From Scandinavium vulneris_A (GTDB lineage: Bacteria > Pseudomonadota > Gammaproteobacteria > Enterobacterales > Enterobacteriaceae), in contig JBKGRZ010000007.1 in the NCBI GenBank assembly GCA_046518185.1, forward strand, positions 124,001 through 188,000: a stretch of 64,000 bases of DNA. Reading direction: 5' to 3'. The position numbers and the translations under genes were made by a program. Shown here piece after piece: positions 8,596 to 17,379 of the stretch. The notes below the pieces were generated by a model. It searched no databases. It was not told the DNA's origin and saw only the letters and a list, made by a program, of their open reading frames with translations. The number at the start of each line of letters is the position of its first letter. Position 1 is the stretch's first letter.

Positions 8596-8698
8596 GGCTT
8601 TATTTCATCTTTAGGGTCGAAAATCAGGGGATAGTTATACGGATCGAACGGCAAAATTGCCAGCCGTTCGGGTCCGTAATCAGAGAGTTCCAGGCGGG

Positions 8699-9172
8699 TC
8701 ACTTCACATATTCAATCTCATTGACGTACCAGCTGGCTTCACCGCCCGGCGTCTGAACGACAGCCAGGTCGCCGACCTCTTTTTTCAGCAGCGCGCGGGC
8801 CATGGGTGAATCAATCGAGATGTAATCTTTGCGGCCAAAAATCTCGTCATAGCCGACGATGCGAAAGCGTTTAGTGTCGCCATCGTCATTTTCGATTTCC
8901 ACCCACGCGCCAAAGAAGACTTTGCCTTCCTGCTGCGGTGAGTAATCGACAATTTTTAAATTTTCCAGGCACTTGGTCAGATAGCGAACCCGACGGTCGA
9001 TTTCACGCAGCCGCTTTTTATTGTACTGATAATCAGCGTTTTCACTGCGATCGCCCAGGCTTGCCGCCCAGGTCACTTTTTTGGTGACCTCTGGGCGTTC
9101 TTCACGCCAGAGGTAATCCAGCTCTTTCTTTAATTTCTCGTACCCTTCACGGGTGATTAGCGGCGTTTTCAT
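8699..9172 (-). CDS. greB: Transcription elongation factor GreB
   Basis: GreB enters the RNA polymerase secondary channel and stimulates cleavage of backtracked transcripts. The 157-residue product has the N-terminal coiled-coil finger (about 1-77) and the C-terminal FKBP-like domain (about 80-157). The acidic fingertip lies in the DRSENADYQYNKKR region, and the basic face that marks GreB from GreA is present. It is divergent from ompR-envZ; 228 bases separate the starts. An AT-rich tract there probably carries both promoters. Confidence 0.96.
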   Translation of the reverse strand: MKTPLITREGYEKLKKELDYLWREERPEVTKKVTWAASLGDRSENADYQYNKKRLREIDRRVRYLTKCLENLKIVDYSPQQEGKVFFGAWVEIENDDGDTKRFRIVGYDEIFGRKDYISIDSPMARALLKKEVGDLAVVQTPGGEASWYVNEIEYVK

Positions 9173-9400
9173 TGTAATGCTACCTTGTGACTACCTTGTG
9201 CTTGCGCACATTTTGCCTCAAAGAATTCGACAGATGGTTAAAAAATAGTTTTCTGTGATGAAATGTACAGATAAGCTGCTGTTAAATATGCTTTGTAACA
9301 ATTTCGGTTAGAATTTATACCAGATTTAGCTGGAGCGTAGCGTACGCTTTTTTGAGAATACGCACTCATAATTGTTACGAACCTTCTGGGAGTACACACA

Positions 9401-10120
9401 ATGCAAGAGAATTATAAGATTCTTGTTGTAGATGACGATATGCGCCTCCGCGCGCTGCTTGAACGTTATCTGACTGAACAAGGCTTCCAGGTTCGAAGCG
9501 TCGCCAACGCCGAACAGATGGACCGCCTGCTGACCCGTGAATCTTTCCACCTGATGGTGCTGGATTTAATGCTGCCTGGCGAAGATGGCCTCTCTATCTG
9601 CCGCCGTCTGCGCAGCCAGAGTAACCCTATGCCGATTATTATGGTGACGGCGAAAGGGGAAGAAGTTGACCGTATCGTGGGCCTGGAAATTGGCGCCGAC
9701 GATTACATTCCAAAGCCGTTTAACCCGCGTGAACTGCTGGCCCGTATCCGCGCCGTGCTGCGTCGTCAGGCTAACGAACTGCCGGGCGCGCCGTCTCAGG
9801 AAGAAGCGGTCATTGCCTTCGGTAAGTTTAAGCTGAACCTCGGCACCCGTGAGATGTTCCGTGAAGATGAGCCTATGCCATTGACCAGCGGTGAGTTTGC
9901 GGTGCTGAAAGCGCTGGTAAGCCATCCGCGTGAGCCGCTGTCTCGCGACAAGCTGATGAACCTGGCGCGTGGCCGGGAATACTCGGCGATGGAGCGTTCA
10001 ATCGACGTACAGATTTCTCGCCTGCGTCGCATGGTTGAAGAAGACCCAGCGCATCCGCGCTACATTCAGACCGTGTGGGGTCTGGGCTACGTCTTCGTGC
10101 CGGACGGTTCTAAGGCATGA
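9401..10120 (+). CDS. ompR: Osmolarity response regulator OmpR
   Basis: OmpR is the DNA-binding response regulator of the EnvZ-OmpR system that controls porins ompF/ompC and many envelope and virulence genes. The 239-residue product has a receiver domain with the acidic pocket (D11, D12), phosphoacceptor Asp55 and Lys105, and a winged-helix C-terminal domain (about 135-235) ending GLGYVFVPDGSKA. It is nearly identical to E. coli OmpR. The stop overlaps the envZ start by four bases (ATGA), which implies translational coupling. Confidence 0.99.
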   Translation: MQENYKILVVDDDMRLRALLERYLTEQGFQVRSVANAEQMDRLLTRESFHLMVLDLMLPGEDGLSICRRLRSQSNPMPIIMVTAKGEEVDRIVGLEIGADDYIPKPFNPRELLARIRAVLRRQANELPGAPSQEEAVIAFGKFKLNLGTREMFREDEPMPLTSGEFAVLKALVSHPREPLSRDKLMNLARGREYSAMERSIDVQISRLRRMVEEDPAHPRYIQTVWGLGYVFVPDGSKA

Positions 10121-11466
10121 GGCGAATGCGCTTCTCACCACGAAGTTCATTTGCCCGCACGCTGCTTTTAATCGTCACCTTGCTGTTCGTCAGCCTGGTG
10201 ACGACCTATCTGGTGGTCCTGAACTTCGCGATATTGCCGAGCCTGCAGCAGTTCAACAAGGTGCTGGCGTACGAAGTCCGTATGCTGATGACCGACAAAC
10301 TGCAGCTCGAAGACGGCACCCAACTGGTGGTGCCGCCAGCATTTCGGCGTGAGATTTACCGCGAGCTTGGCATTTCGCTCTATTCCGATGAAGCGGCGGA
10401 AGATGCCGGGCTGCGCTGGGCGCAGCATTACGAATTCTTAAGCCAGCAGATGGCGCAGCAATTGGGTGGTCCAACGGAAGTGCGCGTTGAGGTCAACAAA
10501 AGCTCGCCGGTGGTGTGGCTGAAAACCTGGCTGTCGCCCAACATTTGGGTGCGCGTGCCGCTGACTGAAATTCATCAGGGCGACTTTTCGCCGCTGTTCC
10601 GCTACACCCTGGCGATTATGCTGCTGGCCATTGGGGGGGCGTGGCTGTTTATCCGTATTCAGAACCGACCCCTTGTCGATCTCGAACATGCTGCTTTGCA
10701 GGTAGGGAAAGGGATTATTCCGCCGCCGCTACGTGAATACGGCGCGTCGGAAGTACGTTCAGTGACCCGTGCCTTTAACCATATGGCAGCAGGCGTGAAG
10801 CAGCTGGCGGACGACCGCACGCTGTTGATGGCAGGCGTTAGCCATGATTTGCGTACGCCGCTAACCCGTATTCGTCTGGCGACGGAGATGATGGGCGAAC
10901 AGGACGGTTATCTCGCCGAATCCATCAACAAGGATATCGAAGAGTGTAACGCCATCATTGAGCAGTTTATCGATTACCTGCGCACCGGCCAGGAAATGCC
11001 GATGGAGCTGGGCGATTTAAACTCGGTGCTGGGTGAAGTGGTGGCGGCGGAAAGCGGCTACGAGCGTGAAATTGAAACCGAGATGCAGCCCGGAGAAATC
11101 CCGGTGCGTATGCATCCGCTGTCAATTAAACGTGCGCTGGCAAACATGGTGGTCAACGCCGCGCGTTACGGCAATGGTTGGATCAAAGTCAGCAGCGGGA
11201 GTGAACCTAACCGCGTCTGGTTCCAGGTCGAAGATGATGGTCCGGGCATCCAGCCGGAGCAGCGGAAGCATCTGTTCCAGCCATTTGTTCGCGGGGATAG
11301 CGCTCGCAGTACCAGCGGAACGGGTCTCGGTCTGGCCATTGTGCAGCGTATTATCGACAACCATAACGGTCTGCTGGAAATTGACACCAGCAAACGGGGC
11401 GGGTTGTTGATTCGCGCCTGGTTACCGGTGCCGGTGATGCGGTCGTCTGGCAGCAAAGAGAGTTAA
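10117..11466 (+). CDS. envZ: Osmosensor histidine kinase EnvZ
   Basis: EnvZ is the inner-membrane sensor kinase and phosphatase for OmpR. The 449-residue protein has a first transmembrane helix (about 16-37), a periplasmic domain (about 38-160), a second transmembrane helix (about 161-179), a HAMP linker (about 180-232), and a dimerisation and phosphotransfer domain with His243 in SHDLRTPLTR. The ATPase domain follows, with the N box (NMVVNAARYGNG), DDGPG and GTGLGL motifs. It is one residue shorter than E. coli EnvZ near the C-terminus. Its start overlaps ompR by four bases. Confidence 0.99.
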   Translation: MRRMRFSPRSSFARTLLLIVTLLFVSLVTTYLVVLNFAILPSLQQFNKVLAYEVRMLMTDKLQLEDGTQLVVPPAFRREIYRELGISLYSDEAAEDAGLRWAQHYEFLSQQMAQQLGGPTEVRVEVNKSSPVVWLKTWLSPNIWVRVPLTEIHQGDFSPLFRYTLAIMLLAIGGAWLFIRIQNRPLVDLEHAALQVGKGIIPPPLREYGASEVRSVTRAFNHMAAGVKQLADDRTLLMAGVSHDLRTPLTRIRLATEMMGEQDGYLAESINKDIEECNAIIEQFIDYLRTGQEMPMELGDLNSVLGEVVAAESGYEREIETEMQPGEIPVRMHPLSIKRALANMVVNAARYGNGWIKVSSGSEPNRVWFQVEDDGPGIQPEQRKHLFQPFVRGDSARSTSGTGLGLAIVQRIIDNHNGLLEIDTSKRGGLLIRAWLPVPVMRSSGSKES

Positions 11467-11477
11467 AAAAAACGTTA

Positions 11478-11517
11478 AAAAAAGCCCGGCAGCGCGAAAC
11501 GCGTGCCGGGTTTTTTA
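11478..11517. terminator. Bidirectional terminator between envZ and pckA
   Basis: A stem CCCGGCA (11485-11491) with TGCCGGG (11504-11510), extended by an inner GCG/CGC, is flanked by a run of A on the left and TTTTTT on the right. It can therefore end both ompR-envZ (plus) and pckA (minus) transcripts, which converge here. Confidence 0.92.
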
Positions 11518-11531
11518 TTGCTAGCCGCGGC

Positions 11532-13151
11532 TTATCGCTTCGGGCCCGCCTCTACCAGTGCGGCGCCTGCTGGCGTATCGGTGTACTTCTCAAAGTTTTC
11601 GACGAATAGCTTCGCCAGCGCGTTGGCTTTTTCCTGCCACTGTTCCGGTGACGCGTAGGTGTTACGCGGGTCCAGAATATGGGTGTCCACGCCCGGCAAT
11701 TCGGTCGGGATTTGCAGGTCAAACATCGGCAGGGTAAAGGTTTCGGCGTTATCCAGCGTACCGTCGAGAATGGCGTCGATAATCGCACGCGTATCTTTAA
11801 TCGAGATACGTTTGCCGGTGCCGTTCCAGCCGGTGTTCACCAGGTAGGCCTGTGCCCCGGATGCCTGCATACGTTTCACCAGCACTTCAGCGTACTGCGT
11901 TGGGTGCAGCGACAGGAACGCAGCGCCAAAGCAGGCGGAGAAGGTAGGCGTTGGCTCGGTGACGCCGCGTTCGGTACCGGCCAGTTTGGCGGTAAAGCCA
12001 GACAGGAAGTGGTACTGCGTCTGGTTGGCCGTCAGGCGCGAAACCGGGGGCAGCACGCCAAAGGCGTCGGCGGTGAGGAAAATGACTTTAGTCGCATGAC
12101 CCGCTTTCGACACCGGCTTCACAATGTTGTCGATGTGGTAAATCGGGTAGGAGACGCGGGTGTTTTCAGTTTTCGAGGCATCGTCGAAATCGATGGTGCC
12201 GTCGGCCAGGACGCTGACGTTTTCCAGCAGCGCATCGCGGCGGATCGCGTGATAGATATCCGGCTCCGCTTCTTCGGACAGGCGGATCGTTTTCGCGTAG
12301 CAGCCGCCTTCGAAGTTGAACACGCCGTCATCATCCCAACCGTGTTCGTCATCGCCAATCAGGCGGCGTTTCGGGTCGGTGGAGAGGGTGGTTTTGCCGG
12401 TACCGGAGAGGCCAAAGAACACCGCGACATCGCCTTTTTCGCCGACGTTTGCCGAGCAGTGCATCGAAGCGATGCCTTTCAGCGGCAGCAGGTAGTTCAT
12501 GATAGAGAACATACCCTTCTTCATTTCACCGCCGTACCAGGTGCCGCCAATCAGCTGTACGCGTTCGGTCAGGTTGAAGGCCACGAAGTTTTCGGAGTTC
12601 AGGCCCTGCTGCTGCCAGTTCGGGTTAGTACATTTCGCGCCATTCATCACCGTGAAATCTGGCTTGAAGGTTGCCAGCTCTTCGTCGGTTGGGCGAATGA
12701 ACATGTTTTTGACGAAGTGTGCCTGCCAGGCCACTTCCGTAATAAAGCGCACGCACAGACGGGTGTCGGCGTTTGCGCCACAGTAAGCATCGACAATAAA
12801 CAGGCGCTTACCTGAGAGTTGTTGGGTGACGAGTCCTTTGAGTTGCTGCCAGGTTTCCGGGGAGAGTGGTTTGTTGTCGTTCTTGCCTTTGCCTTTATCA
12901 GCCCACCACACGGTATCGCGGGTGGTGTCATCACGGACAATATACTTATCTTTCGGCGAACGGCCGGTAAAAATACCGGTGTCGACAGCGATAGCACCGA
13001 GATTCGTCAGAACGCCGCGCTCGTACCCTTCCAGATTGGGGTTGAGCTCTTCCTTAAATAAGGTGTCGTAATCGGGGTTGTAGACGATTTCCTGGACGTC
13101 GTTGATACCATAAGCCTTGAGATCCTGCGGGGTTATACCTTTAACACGCAT
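11532..13151 (-). CDS. pckA: Phosphoenolpyruvate carboxykinase (ATP)
   Basis: PckA converts oxaloacetate and ATP to phosphoenolpyruvate, CO2 and ADP, the committed cytoplasmic step of gluconeogenesis. The 539-residue product has the kinase P-loop GLSGTGKTT at 247-255 and upstream substrate-binding motifs (RSPKD near 64, GGTWYGGEMKKG near 202). A strong ribosome site (AAGGAG) lies just before the ATG. Only one residue separates its length from the E. coli enzyme. It converges with envZ on a shared terminator. A CRP-like site lies about 220 bases upstream, in line with cAMP-CRP control of pckA in E. coli. Confidence 0.98.
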   Translation of the reverse strand: MRVKGITPQDLKAYGINDVQEIVYNPDYDTLFKEELNPNLEGYERGVLTNLGAIAVDTGIFTGRSPKDKYIVRDDTTRDTVWWADKGKGKNDNKPLSPETWQQLKGLVTQQLSGKRLFIVDAYCGANADTRLCVRFITEVAWQAHFVKNMFIRPTDEELATFKPDFTVMNGAKCTNPNWQQQGLNSENFVAFNLTERVQLIGGTWYGGEMKKGMFSIMNYLLPLKGIASMHCSANVGEKGDVAVFFGLSGTGKTTLSTDPKRRLIGDDEHGWDDDGVFNFEGGCYAKTIRLSEEAEPDIYHAIRRDALLENVSVLADGTIDFDDASKTENTRVSYPIYHIDNIVKPVSKAGHATKVIFLTADAFGVLPPVSRLTANQTQYHFLSGFTAKLAGTERGVTEPTPTFSACFGAAFLSLHPTQYAEVLVKRMQASGAQAYLVNTGWNGTGKRISIKDTRAIIDAILDGTLDNAETFTLPMFDLQIPTELPGVDTHILDPRNTYASPEQWQEKANALAKLFVENFEKYTDTPAGAALVEAGPKR

Positions 13152-13526
13152 GTCACTGCTCCTTAGCCAAGATGTACTGCCAATGATTGTAGGGTTGTTT
13201 AGGGGTTTTAGACCGCGACCAGGCTCATAGATTTGCGTATCCGGACTCTCGTCAAACTAACGGAAAACACGGTGACTCCTGTCACGAGGCGAGACAGATT
13301 ATGGCAGGAAACGTTTTTGAGTGGGGGGAAATGTTCTTAAACGGTTAATAAATGGTTTAATGAACTGGTGGAATGTGAATGTAATCGCATTCCTGAAAGA
13401 AAGTTACGGAAGAGTTACAGCGAGAATCGATTCATGTCTCGGTCATTAATCTGAAACCGGACGAAAGGGTGTGCGTATTCTTCGGCTCTGTACGAAAATG
13501 CAGCTTTAATTAACAGGGCAGCTGCG
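13152..13526. promoter_or_regulatory. 375-base divergent control region of pckA and yhgE
   Basis: No gene is visible here. The left end carries the pckA ribosome site. The middle is AT-rich, with homopurine stretches around 13318-13330. A CRP site lies at 13374-13389. The right end leads to yhgE, whose ribosome site is weak (an AGGG about nine bases before the ATG). Promoter hexamers could not be assigned with confidence on either strand. Confidence 0.55.
13374..13389 (-). promoter_or_regulatory. CRP-binding site upstream of pckA
   Basis: TGTGA-6-TCGCA matches the CRP consensus TGTGA-6-TCACA at nine of ten core bases, with flanking AA and T also in agreement. Because it lies between divergent genes it could serve either one. 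CRP activation of pckA in E. coli makes pckA the likelier target. Confidence 0.7.
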
Positions 13527-15287
13527 ATGAATAATGAAAGTGGATATTCCCCCGCGAGCCGGGCAGCGGTTTTGCTCGTTGGCACGGTACTGGGCATCCT
13601 TTGCTACCTGCTGGCACGGCATCATCAGCTTACGGCAGATACCGATACTAATTTTTGGTCATTTGCGGTCATTATAATGGCAGTACCTGCCACCGTGATG
13701 ACCACCACCGCGTTTACCTCTTCGCGAAAACCGCTCCTTCTGAGACTTGCCACCCTGGTGGGCCTCTGGGGATTGTTGGCGCTGTTTGGCATCGCTGCCG
13801 GTTATCAGGATGCGCTCGCCAGCCTTGAACGGTGGGATAGTCAGGGATGGTTTCTGACGTTTAGCGCGCAGCTGATGCTGATAGGCCTGCTGATACTCCC
13901 CTGGTTGCAATGGCGTTTTGAACCGGCTGAAGGCCAATCGTTTTACACGGTGTTCTATCACCGTAATGGGGTTAACGCCTTAACGCTGCTGGCGGTGGTT
14001 ATTGCCAACGGCCTCTTCTGGTTGATTTTGCTTTTGTGGGCAAAATTGTTCGAGATGGTCGATATCACGCTGTTTAACAAAATCTTCTTTGATTCCGGAT
14101 GGTTCTTTGCAGTGGTAACGGGGGCGATATCTGCGCTGACGGTTATCCTGACGCAGCATCAGGCAAAGCGGATGGCGGCTATCCAAAACCTGTTGACGCT
14201 GCTTGCCAGCTGGCTGTTACCTTTACTGTCTCTGCTCACGCTGTCGTTCATTGTGGTACTACCGTTTGTGGGGCTGGAGAGGCTTTCTCACCAACTTTCT
14301 GCCGCAGGGTTACTGAACTGTCTGGCGCTAATGTCACTCTTTTTAGTCGTCATCGTTTTCGGCCCGGAACGCAATGTTCAGCGCTATCCTTCAGGGCTGC
14401 GCTATCTCATTTACGCATCTATTCTGGTGCTGCCGTTGTATGCCCTTTTGGCGTCATGGGCACTTTGGCTGCGCGTCGATCAGTACGGATGGACACCTGA
14501 ACGCCTGTACGCGGTGCTGATCACCTGCATTACGCTCGTCTGGACAATCGGCTACTGCGTGAGCCTGCTGTTTAACCGACATGACCCTTTTAGATTGCAG
14601 GATAAAGTGGTGCCTGGCGTCTTTCTTCTGATGCTGATTTTTCTCATTTTGCTCCGTACCCCGCTGCTGGATGTGTGGAAAATTAGCGTAAACGACCAGA
14701 TGTCTCGCTATCAGTCGGGCAAGATAACGGCGGAGCAGGTCAGCCTCTACCTGTTCAGCCAGGCGGGTAAGCGTGGTCAGCAGGCGCTGCAAACGCTACA
14801 GCAGGACGAGAAATTTATGGCCGCGCCTCAGCGCAGACAAGAGTTGAACATGTTATTGGCGCCACGCGGAAAGATGGACAGCGCGGTGACTCAGGCGCAG
14901 CTAAAGGACAACGTTGACGTGATGCCTGCGGATGTCCACCCGGACGCGCAACTGTGGGTTGCCATCGGAAAAGAACAATATCTCTCTATGGCCTGCCTGC
15001 GGAGTAAGGAGGAGTGCCTGCTGGTCAGTCAGGATCTCAATCACGACGGGCAGCCTGAGTGGGTGCTGTATCAATTTACTCAGGGAACAGCCGTTATCTA
15101 CAGGCATACGGCGCAGGGATGGACAATGGCGGGGGAATCCCGGAAATTCCCGAAATCGTTAACCAAGGATGAACTGCTCAATGCGTTGGGTCAGAACAAG
15201 GTGCTCACGGTGAAAAAGGAGTGGGACGATCTCTCCATTTTTGGCGAGCGGTTGAAGGTTGATTATTACGATACCGGTGAACGGTAG
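13527..15287 (+). CDS. yhgE: Inner-membrane protein YhgE (DUF4153)
   Basis: A 586-residue polytopic membrane protein. About ten strongly hydrophobic helices fill residues 13-390, followed by a soluble C-terminal region of about 190 residues that ends in a short beta-rich segment (CLLVSQDLNHDGQPEWVLYQF). The soluble part contains a DLNHDGQPEW loop that resembles an EF-hand/FG-GAP-like calcium loop; this is my inference. The family is DUF4153 and no function is established. The position between pckA and hslO matches yhgE of E. coli. A terminator follows, so it is probably monocistronic. Confidence 0.88.
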   Translation: MNNESGYSPASRAAVLLVGTVLGILCYLLARHHQLTADTDTNFWSFAVIIMAVPATVMTTTAFTSSRKPLLLRLATLVGLWGLLALFGIAAGYQDALASLERWDSQGWFLTFSAQLMLIGLLILPWLQWRFEPAEGQSFYTVFYHRNGVNALTLLAVVIANGLFWLILLLWAKLFEMVDITLFNKIFFDSGWFFAVVTGAISALTVILTQHQAKRMAAIQNLLTLLASWLLPLLSLLTLSFIVVLPFVGLERLSHQLSAAGLLNCLALMSLFLVVIVFGPERNVQRYPSGLRYLIYASILVLPLYALLASWALWLRVDQYGWTPERLYAVLITCITLVWTIGYCVSLLFNRHDPFRLQDKVVPGVFLLMLIFLILLRTPLLDVWKISVNDQMSRYQSGKITAEQVSLYLFSQAGKRGQQALQTLQQDEKFMAAPQRRQELNMLLAPRGKMDSAVTQAQLKDNVDVMPADVHPDAQLWVAIGKEQYLSMACLRSKEECLLVSQDLNHDGQPEWVLYQFTQGTAVIYRHTAQGWTMAGESRKFPKSLTKDELLNALGQNKVLTVKKEWDDLSIFGERLKVDYYDTGER

Positions 15288-15291
15288 TGTT

Positions 15292-15324
15292 CAAAAGCTC
15301 CCTTTCCGGGAGCTTTTGCTTTTC
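15292..15324. terminator. Bidirectional terminator between yhgE and hslO
   Basis: An 11-bp perfect stem (CAAAAGCTCCC, 15292-15302, with GGGAGCTTTTG, 15308-15318) and a 5-base loop are followed by CTTTTC. The A-rich left arm lets it also act on hslO transcripts from the other strand. Confidence 0.85.
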
Positions 15325-15327
15325 TGA

Positions 15328-16206
15328 TCAATGTACCTGCGGATCCGCCGGGGAAGCGTTGTTACGGATCTCGGCGATATCCATCGCGTTGAACACGTAA
15401 TGGCTGCCGCAGTAGTCGCAGTTCATGTCGATTTCGCCGTCGTCGGCCAGAATGCTGTCCACTTCTTCATCCGGCAGCGTTCGCAGCGCATCGGCACAGC
15501 GTTCACGGGAGCAGGTACACTTGAATTCGACCGTCTGTGGATCGTAAACCGTCACTTCTTCTTCGTGATACAGACGCCACAGCACGTCGTTGGCTGGCAG
15601 GCCAAACAGCTCTTCGGCTTTGATGGTGTCGGTCAGGGTTGCCAGGTGCTCAAAGTCCGCCGCCTGCGCATTCTGCGCGGGCATCACCTGCAGCAGAATT
15701 CCGCCCGCCGCCATTTTGCCTTCGTGCTCGCCGGTACGAATGATCAGACGCGTCGGCAGCTGTTCTGAACGCAGGAAGTAATCTTCCAGGCACGCCGCCA
15801 GCGTATCGCCTTCCAGACCGACTACGCCCTGGTAGCGCTCGCCTTCTTCCGGCGCAATGGTGATAACCAGATAGCCGTTACCGACCAGCGTTTTCAGATC
15901 CGCATTTTCCGGGATATCGCCCTGAACACGCGCCACACCGCGAAGCTGTTGATTGTTGTTACCGTTGATCACCGCCAGCGACATTGGGCCATCGCCCTGC
16001 AACTGCACGGTGATGTCACCGGCAAACTTCAGGGTTGCGGTCAGCAGGCTGGTGGCCACCAGCAGCTCGGCCAGCACGTTTTTAACCGGCTGCGGATAGG
16101 TGTGGTTGGCGAGCACCTGCTCCAGCGTTTCGGAGACGGTGACCAGTTCGCCGCGTACGGCCACGTTTTCAAACAGATAGCGGTGCAATTGATCGTGTTG
16201 AATCAT
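15328..16206 (-). CDS. hslO: Redox-regulated chaperone Hsp33
   Basis: Hsp33 is a cytoplasmic holdase switched on by oxidation. Its C-terminal zinc centre is visible as CTC followed by C-x-x-C (CDYC), the four ligands that form disulfides when zinc is lost. The N-terminal 180 residues are the substrate-binding core. Two adjacent ATG codons are possible (16209 or 16206). I chose the second, because it gives the 292-residue family length and a better distance from the GAGAG ribosome site. It follows hslR by 23 bases; in E. coli both are sigma-32 heat-shock genes. Confidence 0.95.
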   Translation of the reverse strand: MIQHDQLHRYLFENVAVRGELVTVSETLEQVLANHTYPQPVKNVLAELLVATSLLTATLKFAGDITVQLQGDGPMSLAVINGNNNQQLRGVARVQGDIPENADLKTLVGNGYLVITIAPEEGERYQGVVGLEGDTLAACLEDYFLRSEQLPTRLIIRTGEHEGKMAAGGILLQVMPAQNAQAADFEHLATLTDTIKAEELFGLPANDVLWRLYHEEEVTVYDPQTVEFKCTCSRERCADALRTLPDEEVDSILADDGEIDMNCDYCGSHYVFNAMDIAEIRNNASPADPQVH

Positions 16207-16229
16207 CATTTTCTCTCTTAAGGGAACGG

Positions 16230-16631
16230 TTACTCACTGTTCCCATGTTTAAATCTCATCAGGTCGCGGCGCTCTTTCTTATCAGGGCGACGGTCCGGGT
16301 GCGGCATGGTCAGCGCGTTCAGCTTGCGGGCCACGGCCATTTTTTCCCGTTTTTCGATACTTTCGGCGGTCTCTTCATACAGCAACACGGCTTCGGTCGC
16401 CGGGCGTCGCTGTTCGGTGATGGCCTTAACAATCACCGTTCGCTCATCGTTGCCCTGACGCAGCGTCAGCGTAGCGTTCATTTCCACCACTTTGCTGGGC
16501 TTGCTGCGCTGTCCGTTGTAATGCACCTTACCGCCTTCCACCATCTCACGTGCAACCGCACGGGTTTTGTAAAAGCGGGCCGCCCAGAGCCACTTATCGA
16601 GCCGGACGGCATCAGTGGGCTTCTCTTTCAT
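16230..16631 (-). CDS. hslR: Ribosome-associated heat shock protein Hsp15
   Basis: Hsp15 is a 133-residue S4-domain RNA-binding protein that recognises 50S subunits still carrying peptidyl-tRNA after premature dissociation and helps recycle them. The S4 motif is at the N-terminus (VRLDKWLWAARFYKTRAVAREMVEGGKV), followed by a basic C-terminal extension (DRRPDKKERRDLMRF). It sits in a compact minus-strand run yrfG-hslR-hslO with gaps of 10 and 23 bases, as in E. coli. Confidence 0.96.
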   Translation of the reverse strand: MKEKPTDAVRLDKWLWAARFYKTRAVAREMVEGGKVHYNGQRSKPSKVVEMNATLTLRQGNDERTVIVKAITEQRRPATEAVLLYEETAESIEKREKMAVARKLNALTMPHPDRRPDKKERRDLMRFKHGNSE

Positions 16632-16641
16632 GGCTTCTCCT

Positions 16642-17310
16642 TCACCGGATCGCAGGGATCAGGCGACGATAATCATTCAATGCCGGGTGACGCTGATACT
16701 GCTTTTCCGCGATACCAGAATCGGGATTGGTGACGCCGAGACAGTAACGGATCCCGAATAACGCCGCGGCATCAAGAATCGGTTCGCTGTCGTCAATAAA
16801 CAGCGTTCTGTGCGCTTCCAGCGTTGTTTCTTCGGCCACAGCCTGCCACAAGCGCTGATCTTCTTTCGGATAACCAAATGTGTGGGTCGAAAGTAATAAA
16901 TCAAGGTGTGATGCCAGACCGGTATGTTCCAGCTTCACCGCCAGGTTGTGCGGATGTGCGTTGGTTAGCAAAATGCGGCGTTTACCACAGGCTTTCAGCG
17001 CATCAAGAAACGGCACGGTGTCATCACGCAGCACGGCCCGCGGCCCTTGCTCGGTGGTCATGGCGCAAATATCCAGCCCCAGACGCTCGCTCCAGTAATC
17101 CAGACAGTACCAGTTTAGCGTATGCTGCACGGCGTGATATTCCTGACTGATGCGCGTGCGCGCGTCCTGCAGGCTGATGCCGTTTTGCGCGCCGTAGGTT
17201 TCAGGCACCAGCTGCTGCCAGAAATAGTTGTCGAAGGCGAGATCGAGAAGAGTGCCGTCCATATCCAGCAGAACGGTGTCGACCTCCTGCCAGGCAATGT
17301 CAAAATGCAT
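16642..17310 (-). CDS. yrfG: HAD-family GMP/IMP nucleotidase YrfG
   Basis: This 222-residue HAD-superfamily phosphatase dephosphorylates purine mononucleotides (GMP, IMP) in E. coli. Motif I is DMDGTLLD near residue 16 with both catalytic aspartates. Motif II is in ILLTNAH, motif III is the lysine of GYPKEDQRLW, and motif IV is FIDDSE. Length and sequence match E. coli YrfG closely. It leads the yrfG-hslR-hslO run and lies 69 bases downstream of igaA. Confidence 0.94.
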   Translation of the reverse strand: MHFDIAWQEVDTVLLDMDGTLLDLAFDNYFWQQLVPETYGAQNGISLQDARTRISQEYHAVQHTLNWYCLDYWSERLGLDICAMTTEQGPRAVLRDDTVPFLDALKACGKRRILLTNAHPHNLAVKLEHTGLASHLDLLLSTHTFGYPKEDQRLWQAVAEETTLEAHRTLFIDDSEPILDAAALFGIRYCLGVTNPDSGIAEKQYQRHPALNDYRRLIPAIR

Positions 17311-17379
17311 AGTGCGTCTCCAGCCGGAAGAATGCGCGACAGGGTATCACACCGGTCGCGCGAGCGGGAGCAGGGCGGT

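Noticed and set aside
11679..12815. Open frame of about 378 codons opposite pckA
   Set aside because: Fully antisense to pckA, without a ribosome site or recognisable domain.
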